Source: DASTBU01 sp035711845
GTDB taxonomy: Bacteria; Acidobacteriota; Vicinamibacteria; Vicinamibacterales; 2-12-FULL-66-21
Direction of reading: 5' to 3'
Length of the DNA stretch: 64,000 bases
Assembly (NCBI GenBank): GCA_035711845.1
Contig: DASTBU010000148.1
Coordinates: 59,069-123,068, forward strand
The position numbers and the translations under genes were made by a program. Below the pieces are notes generated by a model. That model made no database searches. It was not told the DNA's origin and saw nothing but the letters and a program-made list of their open reading frames with translations. The first letter of the stretch is position 1. Every line of letters begins with the position of its first letter. Below, one piece after another: positions 27,937 to 35,837 of this stretch.

Positions 27937-27993
27937 TGATCGCGCGATCGGGTGATCGAGCGATGGATGATCGAGCGATCGGGCGATGGGTTG
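27937..27993. repeat. Octad array GCGATCGG/GTGATCGA
   Basis: About six 8-bp units (GCGATCGG, GTGATCGA, GCGATGGA, TGATCGA, GCGATCGG, GCGATGGG) lie between the divergent PqiA-like and amidohydrolase genes. Reverse-complement units recur at 51584-51647. Confidence 0.8.
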
Positions 27994-28048
27994 GGCCATC
28001 GCGCGAACTTCGGGGCGGTGAATCCTGACCGGCTACAGGGAGTCGTCG

Positions 28049-30997
28049 ATGCGCTGGTTGTCTGTGTGTGCGGCAGGCTCGGGCCTGTTTCTACTTGGTG
28101 TCGTCGTCCACTCCCAGAATCGTCCGCGCACACGGACCGTCACCGTTTCGCAGGGGACCTCGATGGCAGTCGCGGTGTCGCCCGACGGCACACGCCTGGC
28201 CATCGATCTCCAAGGCACGATCTGGACGCTGCCCGCGAGTGGCGGCAACGCCACGCGAATCACCGACACGCTGCACGATGCCCGGCAGCCTGCCTGGTCG
28301 CCCGACGGCGAACGACTCGCTTTCCAGTCCTACCGCAACGGGACGTGGGACATCTGGACAGTCCATGAGGACGGCTCCGGCGCCAGCGCCGTCACCACAG
28401 GGCCGTTCGACGACCGCGAGCCGCACTGGTCACCCGACGGAGCCCGGATCGCGTTCTCGTCGGATCGGTCCGGCAACTACGATATCTGGGTCCTCGAGCT
28501 CGCGAGCCGCCAGCTCACTCAGCTGACGCGCGACGAGGGGAACGACTATTGGCCGGCCTGGTCTCCGGACGGTCGCACGATCGCGTTTGTGGCCTCTCGG
28601 GAGACGGGGCGCGGCATTCGGGTCGTGGACCTCGAGGGCACGGAGAGGATGCTCGTCCCCTCCGACCAGATACTGGGCGCGCCTGCGTGGACGCCGGATG
28701 GCCGCACCGTCGTGTTCAGCGCGTTTGGCGCCGGCGTCACGCGGCTCGTCACCGGCGATCGCGAGATCTCGGCCACCGAAGACGTGTTTCCGTTTCGGCC
28801 GCAGTGGACGCCGTCTGCGTCGCTCATCTACACGGCCGATGGCCAGATCAAGGAGCGTGTGCAGCTCGACGCCGGGGGATCGCCGCGCGTCATTCCTTTT
28901 CGAGCCACCTTCTCCCTCGCACGCGCCACATATGCTCCACGGCCGCGCGATTTCGACGCGACAAGCCCGCAGCGTGCGCTCGGCGTCGTCCGGCCCAGCC
29001 TCTCGCCTGATGGCGAGCAGATCGTCTTTGCGGCGCTGGGTGACATCTGGACAGCCCGCCGTGGCGGGTCGGCGGCGCGGTTGACCGACGATCCGGCCGT
29101 CGACACCGACCCGGCGTGGTCGCCTGACGGAACGCGCATCGCATATGCGTCCGATCGCCACGGTTCGTTCGACCTCTACGTCCGCAACGCCCTGGACGGG
29201 AGCGAGCGTCGCATCACCACTGCATCGACAGCAGAAATGCTGCCGACCTGGTCGCCGGAGGGGTCGAGGCTGACCTTCGTGACGTTCGGGGGGCTGGCGA
29301 GCGGCCGGCTCTCGATCGTGGACCTGTCGAGCGGCGCGATTCGGACCGTGCTCGAGACCACCGGTCCGCTGAGCGCGGGCTGGTCCCCGGACGGCCGCAC
29401 GATTTACGCGTCGGTCCTTCATCCCTCCTCGTCGCGATTCCGTGAGGGAGTCGATCAGGTTCTCGCCATACCGGCGGATGCACGAAGCGAATCCGCCGAG
29501 CGCGTCATCACGCTCGTGCCCGACGTATCGACCGGAAAGCGCGGCGAAGGACCCGCGTGGTCGCCCGACGGCCGGCATGTTGCCGCCGTGATAGGCGGCG
29601 AGCTGCACGTCATTCCGCTCGGGCCGACCGGTGAGCCGGCCGGAGCGCCGCGGGCCATGGGAACCTCCGCGGCGGACCAATTGAGCTGGTCGGCCGACTC
29701 GACGCACATCCTCTTCAGCGAGAACGATCGCGTGAAGCTCATCCCGATTGATGGCCGCAGCGCGCCTCGGGAATGGCCGCTGGATCTCACGTACACGCGA
29801 GCGGTTCGTGAGGAGGCGTTCGTCGTGCATGCGGGACGGTTGGTCGATGGCGTTCGACCCGACGGGCAGGAGAACATCGACATCCTCATCACCCGGAATC
29901 GCATCACCCGCGTTGTCCCGCACGACGACGCCGAGCATCGCGGGCGCGTGGTGGATGCGTCCCACCTGACCGTGATGCCGGGGCTGATGGAGGCGCACGG
30001 TCACTACTCCGCGGAGTACGGCCAGCGCTTCGGACTTCTCCATCTTGCGTACGGCATCACGTCCGTTCGATCGCCAGGGGGGCATCCCTATGCCAGCCTC
30101 GAGCAGCGCGAGGCGGTCGATGCCGGGCGCCGCCCGGGTCCGCGCCTCTTCACCGCCGGTTACCTCGTCGACGGCAGCCGAATCTACTATCCGATGGCGA
30201 CGCCGGCTCCGACCGAAGCCGCCGTCGATCGTGAGATCGAACGCGCGCGCCTGCTGAAGCTCGATTTGTTCAAGACGTACGTGCGAATGCCCGACATGCT
30301 GCAGCAGAGGGCCGTCGAGGGGGCCCACCGCATCGGGATTCCTGCCAGCTCGCACGAAATCTATCCTGCGGCGGCGTTCGGCATCGACAGCGTCGAGCAC
30401 CTTGCCGCGACGAGCCGGCGCGGCTATTCACCGAAGCAGAGCCTGCTCGGCCGGGCCTACGAAGACGTCACCGCGCTCGCCTCCGGGGCAGGCATGACCA
30501 TCACGCCCACGCTTGCGCTCGGCGGCCTTGTACGGCGCATCCTCGGAGAGTCGCCCGGTTTCGTGTCCGATCCGCGCTGGCAACTCCTGCCGGAGTGGAG
30601 CCGGGCGCCACTCGAGACCTCCGTGAAGAGCCCGTCTGCTCCGGGCTCCCCGCAGCCGCCAAAGACGATGATGGCGTATCACCGGGCGGGTGTGCGCATC
30701 ATCGCGGGGACAGACGCGCCGATCGTGCCGTACGGGATCGCCCTGCACATCGAGCTGGAGCAATACACCCTGGCGGGGATGACCGCGTTCGAAGCGCTCC
30801 AGACCGCGACAATCAACGTCGCGCGCGCGCTCAACGTCGCGCGCGATCTCGGCAGCGTCGAGCCGGGGAAGCTGGCCGACCTCACGATCGTCGAGGGGAA
30901 CCCACTCGCCGACATCCGCGCCGCGCGCCACGTACGGATGGTCATGGTCAATGGAATCCTGCTCCGAGTCGAAGACCTGACGGCCGCCGCCCGGTGA
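28049..30997 (+). CDS. Secreted WD40-like (TolB-type) propeller fused to an amidohydrolase
   Basis: 982 residues. N-terminal signal segment, then about 550 residues of PD40/WD40-like blades with the WSPDG signature repeated (PAWSPDGERLAF, PHWSPDGARIAF, PAWSPDGTRIAY and more). The C-terminal 390 residues are an imidazolonepropionase-like amidohydrolase: VMPGLMEAHGHY gives the first HxH metal pair, SHEIYP and SVEHLA the later histidines, and GTDAPI the catalytic Asp. Such fusions are typical of Acidobacteriota and Bacteroidota and may act on dipeptides or cyclic amides outside the cytoplasm. The next 320 bases hold no gene. Confidence 0.9.
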   Translation: MRWLSVCAAGSGLFLLGVVVHSQNRPRTRTVTVSQGTSMAVAVSPDGTRLAIDLQGTIWTLPASGGNATRITDTLHDARQPAWSPDGERLAFQSYRNGTWDIWTVHEDGSGASAVTTGPFDDREPHWSPDGARIAFSSDRSGNYDIWVLELASRQLTQLTRDEGNDYWPAWSPDGRTIAFVASRETGRGIRVVDLEGTERMLVPSDQILGAPAWTPDGRTVVFSAFGAGVTRLVTGDREISATEDVFPFRPQWTPSASLIYTADGQIKERVQLDAGGSPRVIPFRATFSLARATYAPRPRDFDATSPQRALGVVRPSLSPDGEQIVFAALGDIWTARRGGSAARLTDDPAVDTDPAWSPDGTRIAYASDRHGSFDLYVRNALDGSERRITTASTAEMLPTWSPEGSRLTFVTFGGLASGRLSIVDLSSGAIRTVLETTGPLSAGWSPDGRTIYASVLHPSSSRFREGVDQVLAIPADARSESAERVITLVPDVSTGKRGEGPAWSPDGRHVAAVIGGELHVIPLGPTGEPAGAPRAMGTSAADQLSWSADSTHILFSENDRVKLIPIDGRSAPREWPLDLTYTRAVREEAFVVHAGRLVDGVRPDGQENIDILITRNRITRVVPHDDAEHRGRVVDASHLTVMPGLMEAHGHYSAEYGQRFGLLHLAYGITSVRSPGGHPYASLEQREAVDAGRRPGPRLFTAGYLVDGSRIYYPMATPAPTEAAVDREIERARLLKLDLFKTYVRMPDMLQQRAVEGAHRIGIPASSHEIYPAAAFGIDSVEHLAATSRRGYSPKQSLLGRAYEDVTALASGAGMTITPTLALGGLVRRILGESPGFVSDPRWQLLPEWSRAPLETSVKSPSAPGSPQPPKTMMAYHRAGVRIIAGTDAPIVPYGIALHIELEQYTLAGMTAFEALQTATINVARALNVARDLGSVEPGKLADLTIVEGNPLADIRAARHVRMVMVNGILLRVEDLTAAAR

Positions 30998-31283
30998 AGG
31001 ACCGCGCGCCATTCGGGCGACGGCGGCCCTGACACGTGTCGCCTGAGCACGATTCCCACGCTCGCGCGAAGAACACGATGGCACGAAGAACACGATGACT
31101 CAATGGTCAGGCGGGCAGGGTCAGCCATCGGGCCGCGCAGGGGCGTCGGTGACGTGCATGCGTCACGATCAGGGCGACGACCACGACGATCACGACGACA
31201 AAAACGTCGGGTGGCCATCGTGTTCATCTATTCATCGTGACCATCGTGCCGCCCGTCGCGACCGTGCTGCGTCCGGGTCCCTA
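30998..31283. other. Gene-free stretch with CATCGTG-family repeats
   Basis: A GC-rich stem (GGCCGCCG 30982-30989 with CGGCGGCC 31021-31028) spans the amidohydrolase stop but has no T-run. The CATCGTG-family repeats at 31064-31098 and about 31210-31258 fill most of the remainder. No open frame looks coding. Confidence 0.5.
31064..31098. repeat. Short degenerate repeat, CATCGTG family, copy 2
   Basis: GCGAAGAACACGATG / GCACGAAGAACACGATG, the inverse of the copy at 1018-1050. A third, more diverged stretch (CATCGTG, TCATCTATTCATCGTG, ACCATCGTG) is at about 31210-31258. Confidence 0.6.
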
Positions 31284-31312
31284 TTGACATTGTACTAGTA
31301 CAATAGCACAAT
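31284..31312 (+). promoter_or_regulatory. Promoter and palindromic operator of the GntR/YtrA gene
   Basis: TTGACA (31284-31289), 17-bp spacer, CACAAT (31307-31312). The perfect 14-bp palindrome TTGTACTAGTACAA (31290-31303) fills the spacer, an ideal place for autorepression. The expected start point falls on the GTG at 31320. Confidence 0.7.
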
Positions 31313-31319
31313 ACGCCTC

Positions 31320-31760
31320 GTGGCCATCGTCCGAATCGACCAGCGCGACGCGACGCCGATCTACGCCCAGCTCGAGCGCGCGCTGCGGGCGGCTGTCGCG
31401 GCAGGCCAGCTCCGTCAGGGGGACCAGCTGCCGACCGTGCGGCAGCTGGCCGTGGATCTGGCGGTCAACGCCAATACCGTGGCCCGTGTGTACGCCGAAC
31501 TGGAGCGGCACGGGGTGATCGAGACCCGGCGCGGCGTCGGCTCGTTCGTCAGCGCGACGCCGGCGCGGGCCCACCCGCCGCGGGAGCGCGCCCGCCGGCT
31601 GCGGGCGTTCGTGACCCGGGTGCTCGCCGACGCCGAAGCGGCCGGCTTCGCCGCCGATGAGCTCGTCGACGGGATTCGGGAGCACGGACAGGGTGGGTCG
31701 TTCGGCGAGGAAGGCCGGGACCGCCGGGCGCCGCTGCTTCACCGCAGCTCCCGATCCTGA
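31320..31760 (+). CDS. GntR family transcriptional regulator, YtrA subfamily
   Basis: 146 residues. The winged helix occupies residues 5-75 (PIYAQLERALR, LPTVRQLAVDLAVNANTVARVYAELERHGVIETRRGVGSFV), with a short helical tail instead of a large effector domain, as in YtrA. YtrA repressors normally sit beside ABC exporter genes; here the neighbour is a slipin. The final 20 residues (RDRRAPLLHRSSRS) look like a random extension. The GTG has no Shine-Dalgarno and lies 7 bases after the -10 box, so translation is probably leaderless. The palindrome in the promoter suggests autoregulation. Confidence 0.85.
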   Translation: MAIVRIDQRDATPIYAQLERALRAAVAAGQLRQGDQLPTVRQLAVDLAVNANTVARVYAELERHGVIETRRGVGSFVSATPARAHPPRERARRLRAFVTRVLADAEAAGFAADELVDGIREHGQGGSFGEEGRDRRAPLLHRSSRS

Positions 31761-31859
31761 AGACGCAATCGTGCACGGGGGGCGTATCGTTGTCGTCAAC
31801 GAGAGGCCTGATCCGCCCTGGGCCGACCGGCCCCGCCGGGCGGGAAAAGGAGCACCACC

Positions 31860-32798
31860 ATGGAGATCGTCGCAATCGGCCGGAGTGCTGAAGAGGTGCG
31901 GACCGGCGCTCCGCGCCTCAACGTCGTCGCAATCGCCATCCTGCTGGGGGCGATCGTGCTCGGGCTCGTCGGCTGGAACGCCACCGGCAACCCCGTTCCG
32001 CTCGTCGTGATGGCGCTTGCCGGCCTCGTCGCGATGCCCGCCCCCCGGATCGCGCAGCAATGGGAGCGGGCGGTCGTCCTGCGCTTCGGCCGCTTCATCG
32101 GCCTGCGTGGGCCCGGCCTGTTCTGGATCGTGCCGTTCATGGACCGCGTGGCGTCGTGGATCGACCAGCGCACGATCACCACCAGCTTCGCCGCGGAGCA
32201 GACGCTGACCGCCGACACGGTTCCCGTCAACGTCGACGCGGTTCTCTTCTGGATGGTGCACGACGCGCAGAAAGCCGCACTGGAGGTGCAGGACTACGCT
32301 CAGGCCGTCAGCTGGGCGGCGCAGACGGCGTTGCGCGACATCATCGGCCGGACGACGCTGACGGATCTTCTGCGGGGACGGGAGCGGATCGAATCCGAGC
32401 TCCAGGAGCTGATCGATCAGCGCTCGAACCCGTGGGGTGTCACCGTGTCGTCGGTCGAGATGCGCGACGTCGTCATTCCGGGCGCTCTGCAGGACGCGAT
32501 GTCCCGCGAAGCGCAGGCCGCGCGCGAGAAGCAGGCACGGATCATCCTCGGGCAGGCCGAAATGGAGATCGCGAAATCGTTCCAGCAGGCCGCCAAGTCG
32601 TATCACGATGACCCGACGGCGCTCCACCTGCGGGCCATGAACATGCTGTACGAGGGGCTCAAGGAGAAGGGCGCGCTCATGCTGATCCCGAGCAGCGCCG
32701 TCGAATCGATGGGCATGGGCGGGTTGCTGGGGGCGGCGGCGCTCAGACAGGAGAAGCTCGCCTCGAGCACCGAGAAAAGCACGATAAAGGAGGAGTGA
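31860..32798 (+). CDS. Slipin / SPFH (band 7, stomatin-like) membrane protein
   Basis: 312 residues. Two N-terminal hydrophobic segments (VVAIAILLGAIVLGLVGW; PLVVMALAGLVAM) are followed by the band-7 domain (about 65-230; RAVVLRFGRFIGLRGPGLFWIVPFMDRV, VNVDAVLFWMV) and a helical, Ala/Glu-rich oligomerisation region (SREAQAAREKQARIIL). Slipins build membrane-microdomain rings, often with NfeD proteases; no NfeD gene is nearby. AAAGGAG 8 bases ahead of the ATG. A 34-codon gene follows three bases after the stop, so the two are one operon. Confidence 0.88.
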   Translation: MEIVAIGRSAEEVRTGAPRLNVVAIAILLGAIVLGLVGWNATGNPVPLVVMALAGLVAMPAPRIAQQWERAVVLRFGRFIGLRGPGLFWIVPFMDRVASWIDQRTITTSFAAEQTLTADTVPVNVDAVLFWMVHDAQKAALEVQDYAQAVSWAAQTALRDIIGRTTLTDLLRGRERIESELQELIDQRSNPWGVTVSSVEMRDVVIPGALQDAMSREAQAAREKQARIILGQAEMEIAKSFQQAAKSYHDDPTALHLRAMNMLYEGLKEKGALMLIPSSAVESMGMGGLLGAAALRQEKLASSTEKSTIKEE

Positions 32799-32801
32799 GC
32801 C

Positions 32802-32906
32802 ATGCCGCCGAATACGCCGGATCGGCTGAACCTTCGCGTACTGTTGATGGTGGCGATCCTGGGGGCGCTTCTCGCGCTGGTTGGATGGTACCGGTATCTG
32901 ACCTGA
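32802..32906 (+). CDS. 34-residue single-pass membrane peptide downstream of slipin
   Basis: MPPNTPDRLNLRV, then a hydrophobic helix (LLMVAILGALLALVGW), then YRYLT and stop. AAGGAGG lies 9 bases ahead of the ATG, overlapping the end of the slipin gene, one of the strongest ribosome sites in the window. Topology is probably N-in with a short positively charged C-terminus. It could be a small accessory subunit of the slipin ring. No family recognised. Confidence 0.65.
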   Translation: MPPNTPDRLNLRVLLMVAILGALLALVGWYRYLT

Positions 32907-33006
32907 AGGAAAGCTGCGACCGTTGCCATGGCCGGCAACTTCTGAGCCCGGCAGCCGTCTAACTCGGAAGCGCCCGTCATCCTCCGAAGCAAGGAGTCCG
33001 ACGTCC

Positions 33007-35421
33007 GTGTTTCTCCAGGATGTCCGCTACGGCATCAGAAGTCTGTGGCACGCAAAAGCGTTCGCCGCCATTGCCATCCTGTGCCTCGGTTTTGGGATTG
33101 GCCTGAACACCACCATCTTCAGCATCATCGATGGGGTGATCCTGAAGCCGTATCCCTATTCCGATCCCGACCGGATCCTGGTTCTGGGTGAGCAGAATGA
33201 ACGGGCAGCGGACGAAGCGGGCCTCTCGCTCCCCGACATGCGCGATTGGAAGGAATCCAATTCGACCTTTACGACGATTGCAGCCTGCCGAACCCTGGCT
33301 CTCACGGTCTCGGATGGCGCCGGTGAGCCCGAACGCCACCTGGGGGCCGCGATTTCCTGGGATCTGTTTCCCCTTCTCGGCACGTCCCCCGTTCTCGGCC
33401 GGGGATTCACCCCCGAGGAGGACCAGCCCAATGCCGGCGGCGTCGTCCTTCTCAGCGATCGGCTGTGGACCACACGGTACCAGGCCGACGCGAACATCAC
33501 TGGTCGGAGCATTCTGATCAACGGGAAGCCGCACGTCGTCGTCGGCGTGATGCCGCAGGGGTTCGAGTTTCCGGAGAACCAGCGACTGTGGATCCCGCTC
33601 GTCCCCGACACACACCAGGATCCCCGACGGGCGCGATACCTGTTCGCATTTGGGCGTTTGAAGCCCGGGGTGACCCGTGAGCGTGCTATCGAGGATCTGA
33701 ATGCCATCTCGGCCCGGCTGGGGCAGCAGTATCCCGACACCAACGACGGCTGGGGTCCGCAACTCCGTACACTCCGGGAGGCATTTCTCCCCGACGAAGT
33801 GTCGCTGGTCCTGTACCTGATGATGGCGGGCGTGACGCTCGTCCTGTTCATTGCCTGTTCGAACGTCGCGAACCTGCTGCTGGCGCGGGCGTCGGGCCGC
33901 CGCCGGGAGTTCGCCGTGCGAGCCGCCATCGGAGCGGGGCGCGGGCGGATTCTGCGACAGTTGTTGACCGAAAGCGTCGTGCTGGGGCTGGCCAGCGTGC
34001 CGCTCGGCATCCTGCTGGCTGAAATCGGCACGCGCCTCATCGCCGCGCAGATGCCTGTCGATTCGGTGCCGTACTACATCAGGTGGGACGTCGATGCGCG
34101 TTCGTTGAGCTATGCGATAGGCGTCGCGTTAGCGACGGCCCTGATTTTCGGGTTGGTGCCGGCGTTTCAGATGACCCGGCGCGACATGCACGAGAACCTC
34201 AAAGAGGGCACCCGGGGCAACAGCATCCGGCGGTCGCTCCTCCGCAGCTCACTGGTGGTCGTGCAGATGTCGCTCGCGCTCGTCGCGCTCGTGGGTGCGC
34301 TGCTGTTCGTCCGAACCTTCTTGAACCTCGACAGCTACGATCTGGGCTTCAACACGAAACCGCTGATGACCATGCGGTTCTACATGTCCGGGGAGCGCTA
34401 CGAGCCCGACGGGGCGAAGGCCCGGCGGGTGGAAGACATCGTCCGGCGTGTGGAAGGGCTAGGCGGCGTCGAGGCGGCGTTCGCGTCCAATCTCATCCCG
34501 ATCTCCGGCGGAGGGGGAGGCGGCGAGGTCGAGATCGAGGGCAGTGCGTTCCAACGCGGGCAGGCCACGCGGATCACGTTCAGCGGGGTGACACCGCATT
34601 TCAATCGAACGCTCGGAGTGCCGATCCTCCGTGGGCGGGATTTCACCGACGCGGAGGGGTGGTCGCGCACGCCCGTGGCGGTGATCAATCAGACCATGGC
34701 GAAGCGGCATTGGCCGGATTCCGACCCGATTGGCCGTCGCTTTCGCCTGCCGGGCGTCGAAGGTGCCGGGGACTGGTTCACGGTCATTGGCGTCGCGCCG
34801 GATCTTGGGCTGTTCGGGATCGACCCCAGCAACAGCCAGCCACCTGCCTCCGCATTCGTGCCCTACGCCTATCAGCAGCTCTTGAGTACGGGTCTGACGA
34901 TCCGCGTGACGGGCGATCCCGCCTCGATTACATCCGTCGTCCGTGCGGAAATCCGCGCCTCGGATTCCGAGATCTCGACGTACTGGATTCGCACCATGGA
35001 CGACGTGCGCCGAATGAGCTTCTGGCAGTACGGCTTGTATGGATGGGTCTTCGGAACGATCGGTGTTATCGGCCTCCTGCTCGCCTCGGTGGGAGTCTAC
35101 GGTGTGCTGGCGTACTCGGTGTCTCAGCGGACGCAGGAGATCGGGGTTCGTATGGCTCTGGGCGCCAGCCGCAGGCACGTTCTTCGGCTCGTGGTTGGCC
35201 AGGGCTTGCTGCTGGCTGCCATCGGCGTGGGGTTTGGGCTCGTACTTGCGGCTTTGGGCACACCGCTCGCCAGAAGCCTCCTCTACAACGTCAGCCCCTT
35301 CGATCCGTTCACCTTTACGGCAGTGTCGGCGTTTCTCGTGGGCGTCGCGCTGCTGGCGAGCTTCCTGCCGGCTCGTCGCGCCACGCGGGTCGATCCGGTG
35401 ATCGCGCTGAGAGGCGAATAG
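33007..35421 (+). CDS. ADOP family permease (MacB/FtsX type)
   Basis: 804 residues. Begins FLQDVRYGIRSLWHAKAFAAIAILCLGFGIGLNTTIF, the usual ADOP opening, and ends ARRATRVDPVIALRGE. Two periplasmic domains alternate with FtsX helices at about 270-400 and 690-790. The GTG at 33007 is chosen for AAGGAG 10 bases upstream and because it matches the family start; the frame upstream is not coding-like. No ATPase gene adjoins. The TAG stop is followed without a gap by the largest heptad array in the window. Confidence 0.9.
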   Translation: MFLQDVRYGIRSLWHAKAFAAIAILCLGFGIGLNTTIFSIIDGVILKPYPYSDPDRILVLGEQNERAADEAGLSLPDMRDWKESNSTFTTIAACRTLALTVSDGAGEPERHLGAAISWDLFPLLGTSPVLGRGFTPEEDQPNAGGVVLLSDRLWTTRYQADANITGRSILINGKPHVVVGVMPQGFEFPENQRLWIPLVPDTHQDPRRARYLFAFGRLKPGVTRERAIEDLNAISARLGQQYPDTNDGWGPQLRTLREAFLPDEVSLVLYLMMAGVTLVLFIACSNVANLLLARASGRRREFAVRAAIGAGRGRILRQLLTESVVLGLASVPLGILLAEIGTRLIAAQMPVDSVPYYIRWDVDARSLSYAIGVALATALIFGLVPAFQMTRRDMHENLKEGTRGNSIRRSLLRSSLVVVQMSLALVALVGALLFVRTFLNLDSYDLGFNTKPLMTMRFYMSGERYEPDGAKARRVEDIVRRVEGLGGVEAAFASNLIPISGGGGGGEVEIEGSAFQRGQATRITFSGVTPHFNRTLGVPILRGRDFTDAEGWSRTPVAVINQTMAKRHWPDSDPIGRRFRLPGVEGAGDWFTVIGVAPDLGLFGIDPSNSQPPASAFVPYAYQQLLSTGLTIRVTGDPASITSVVRAEIRASDSEISTYWIRTMDDVRRMSFWQYGLYGWVFGTIGVIGLLLASVGVYGVLAYSVSQRTQEIGVRMALGASRRHVLRLVVGQGLLLAAIGVGFGLVLAALGTPLARSLLYNVSPFDPFTFTAVSAFLVGVALLASFLPARRATRVDPVIALRGE

Positions 35422-35806
35422 GTCCCTGGTCCCATTGTCCCTGGTCCTTTGTCCCCTGGGTCCCCGGTCCCTGGTCCCTGGTCCCTTTGTCCCCGGTCCC
35501 TGGTCCTTTGTCCCTGGGTCCCCGGTCCCTGGTCCTTCGTCCCTGGGCCCCAGTCCCTGATCCTTTGTCCCTGAGTCCCCGGTCCCTGATCCTTCCCCGG
35601 TCCCTGATCCTTTGTCCCTGGGTCTGGGTCCCCGATCCCTGGTCCTTTGTCCCTGGTCCGCGGCCTTGAACCGGACCTGGGCGATCCGGACCTGGGACCC
35701 GGGACCCGGGACCCGGACGCGAGGGACCAAGGACGAAGGGACGAAGGGACCGAGGGACCCTTCGGTCCATGGTCCTTTGTCCCTGGGTCCACGGTCCCTT
35801 GGTCCC
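35422..35806. repeat. Large heptad array GGTCCCT, 385 bp, with internal inversion
   Basis: From the first base after the permease stop, units GGTCCCT, GGTCCTT, TGTCCCT, GGGTCCCC repeat to about 35660. After a short unique stretch the orientation flips (GGGACCC, GGGACCA, GGACGAA, 35690-35757) and then returns to GGTCC(T/C) up to 35806. It ends 5 bases before a TACAAT box. No gene is contained. Confidence 0.95.
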
Positions 35807-35810
35807 GAAC

Positions 35811-35816
35811 TACAAT
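35811..35816 (+). promoter_or_regulatory. Candidate -10 box TACAAT for the GH31 gene
   Basis: TACAAT lies 21 bases ahead of the ATG at 35838, at the right edge of the GGTCCCT array; the -35 position is occupied by repeat sequence. Confidence 0.4.
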
Positions 35817-35837
35817 CTCGCTTCGAAGGGGCCATTG

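Noticed and set aside
30982..31028. Intrinsic terminator after the WD40-amidohydrolase
   Set aside because: Stem is present but interrupted, spans the stop codon with a long loop and lacks a T-run.
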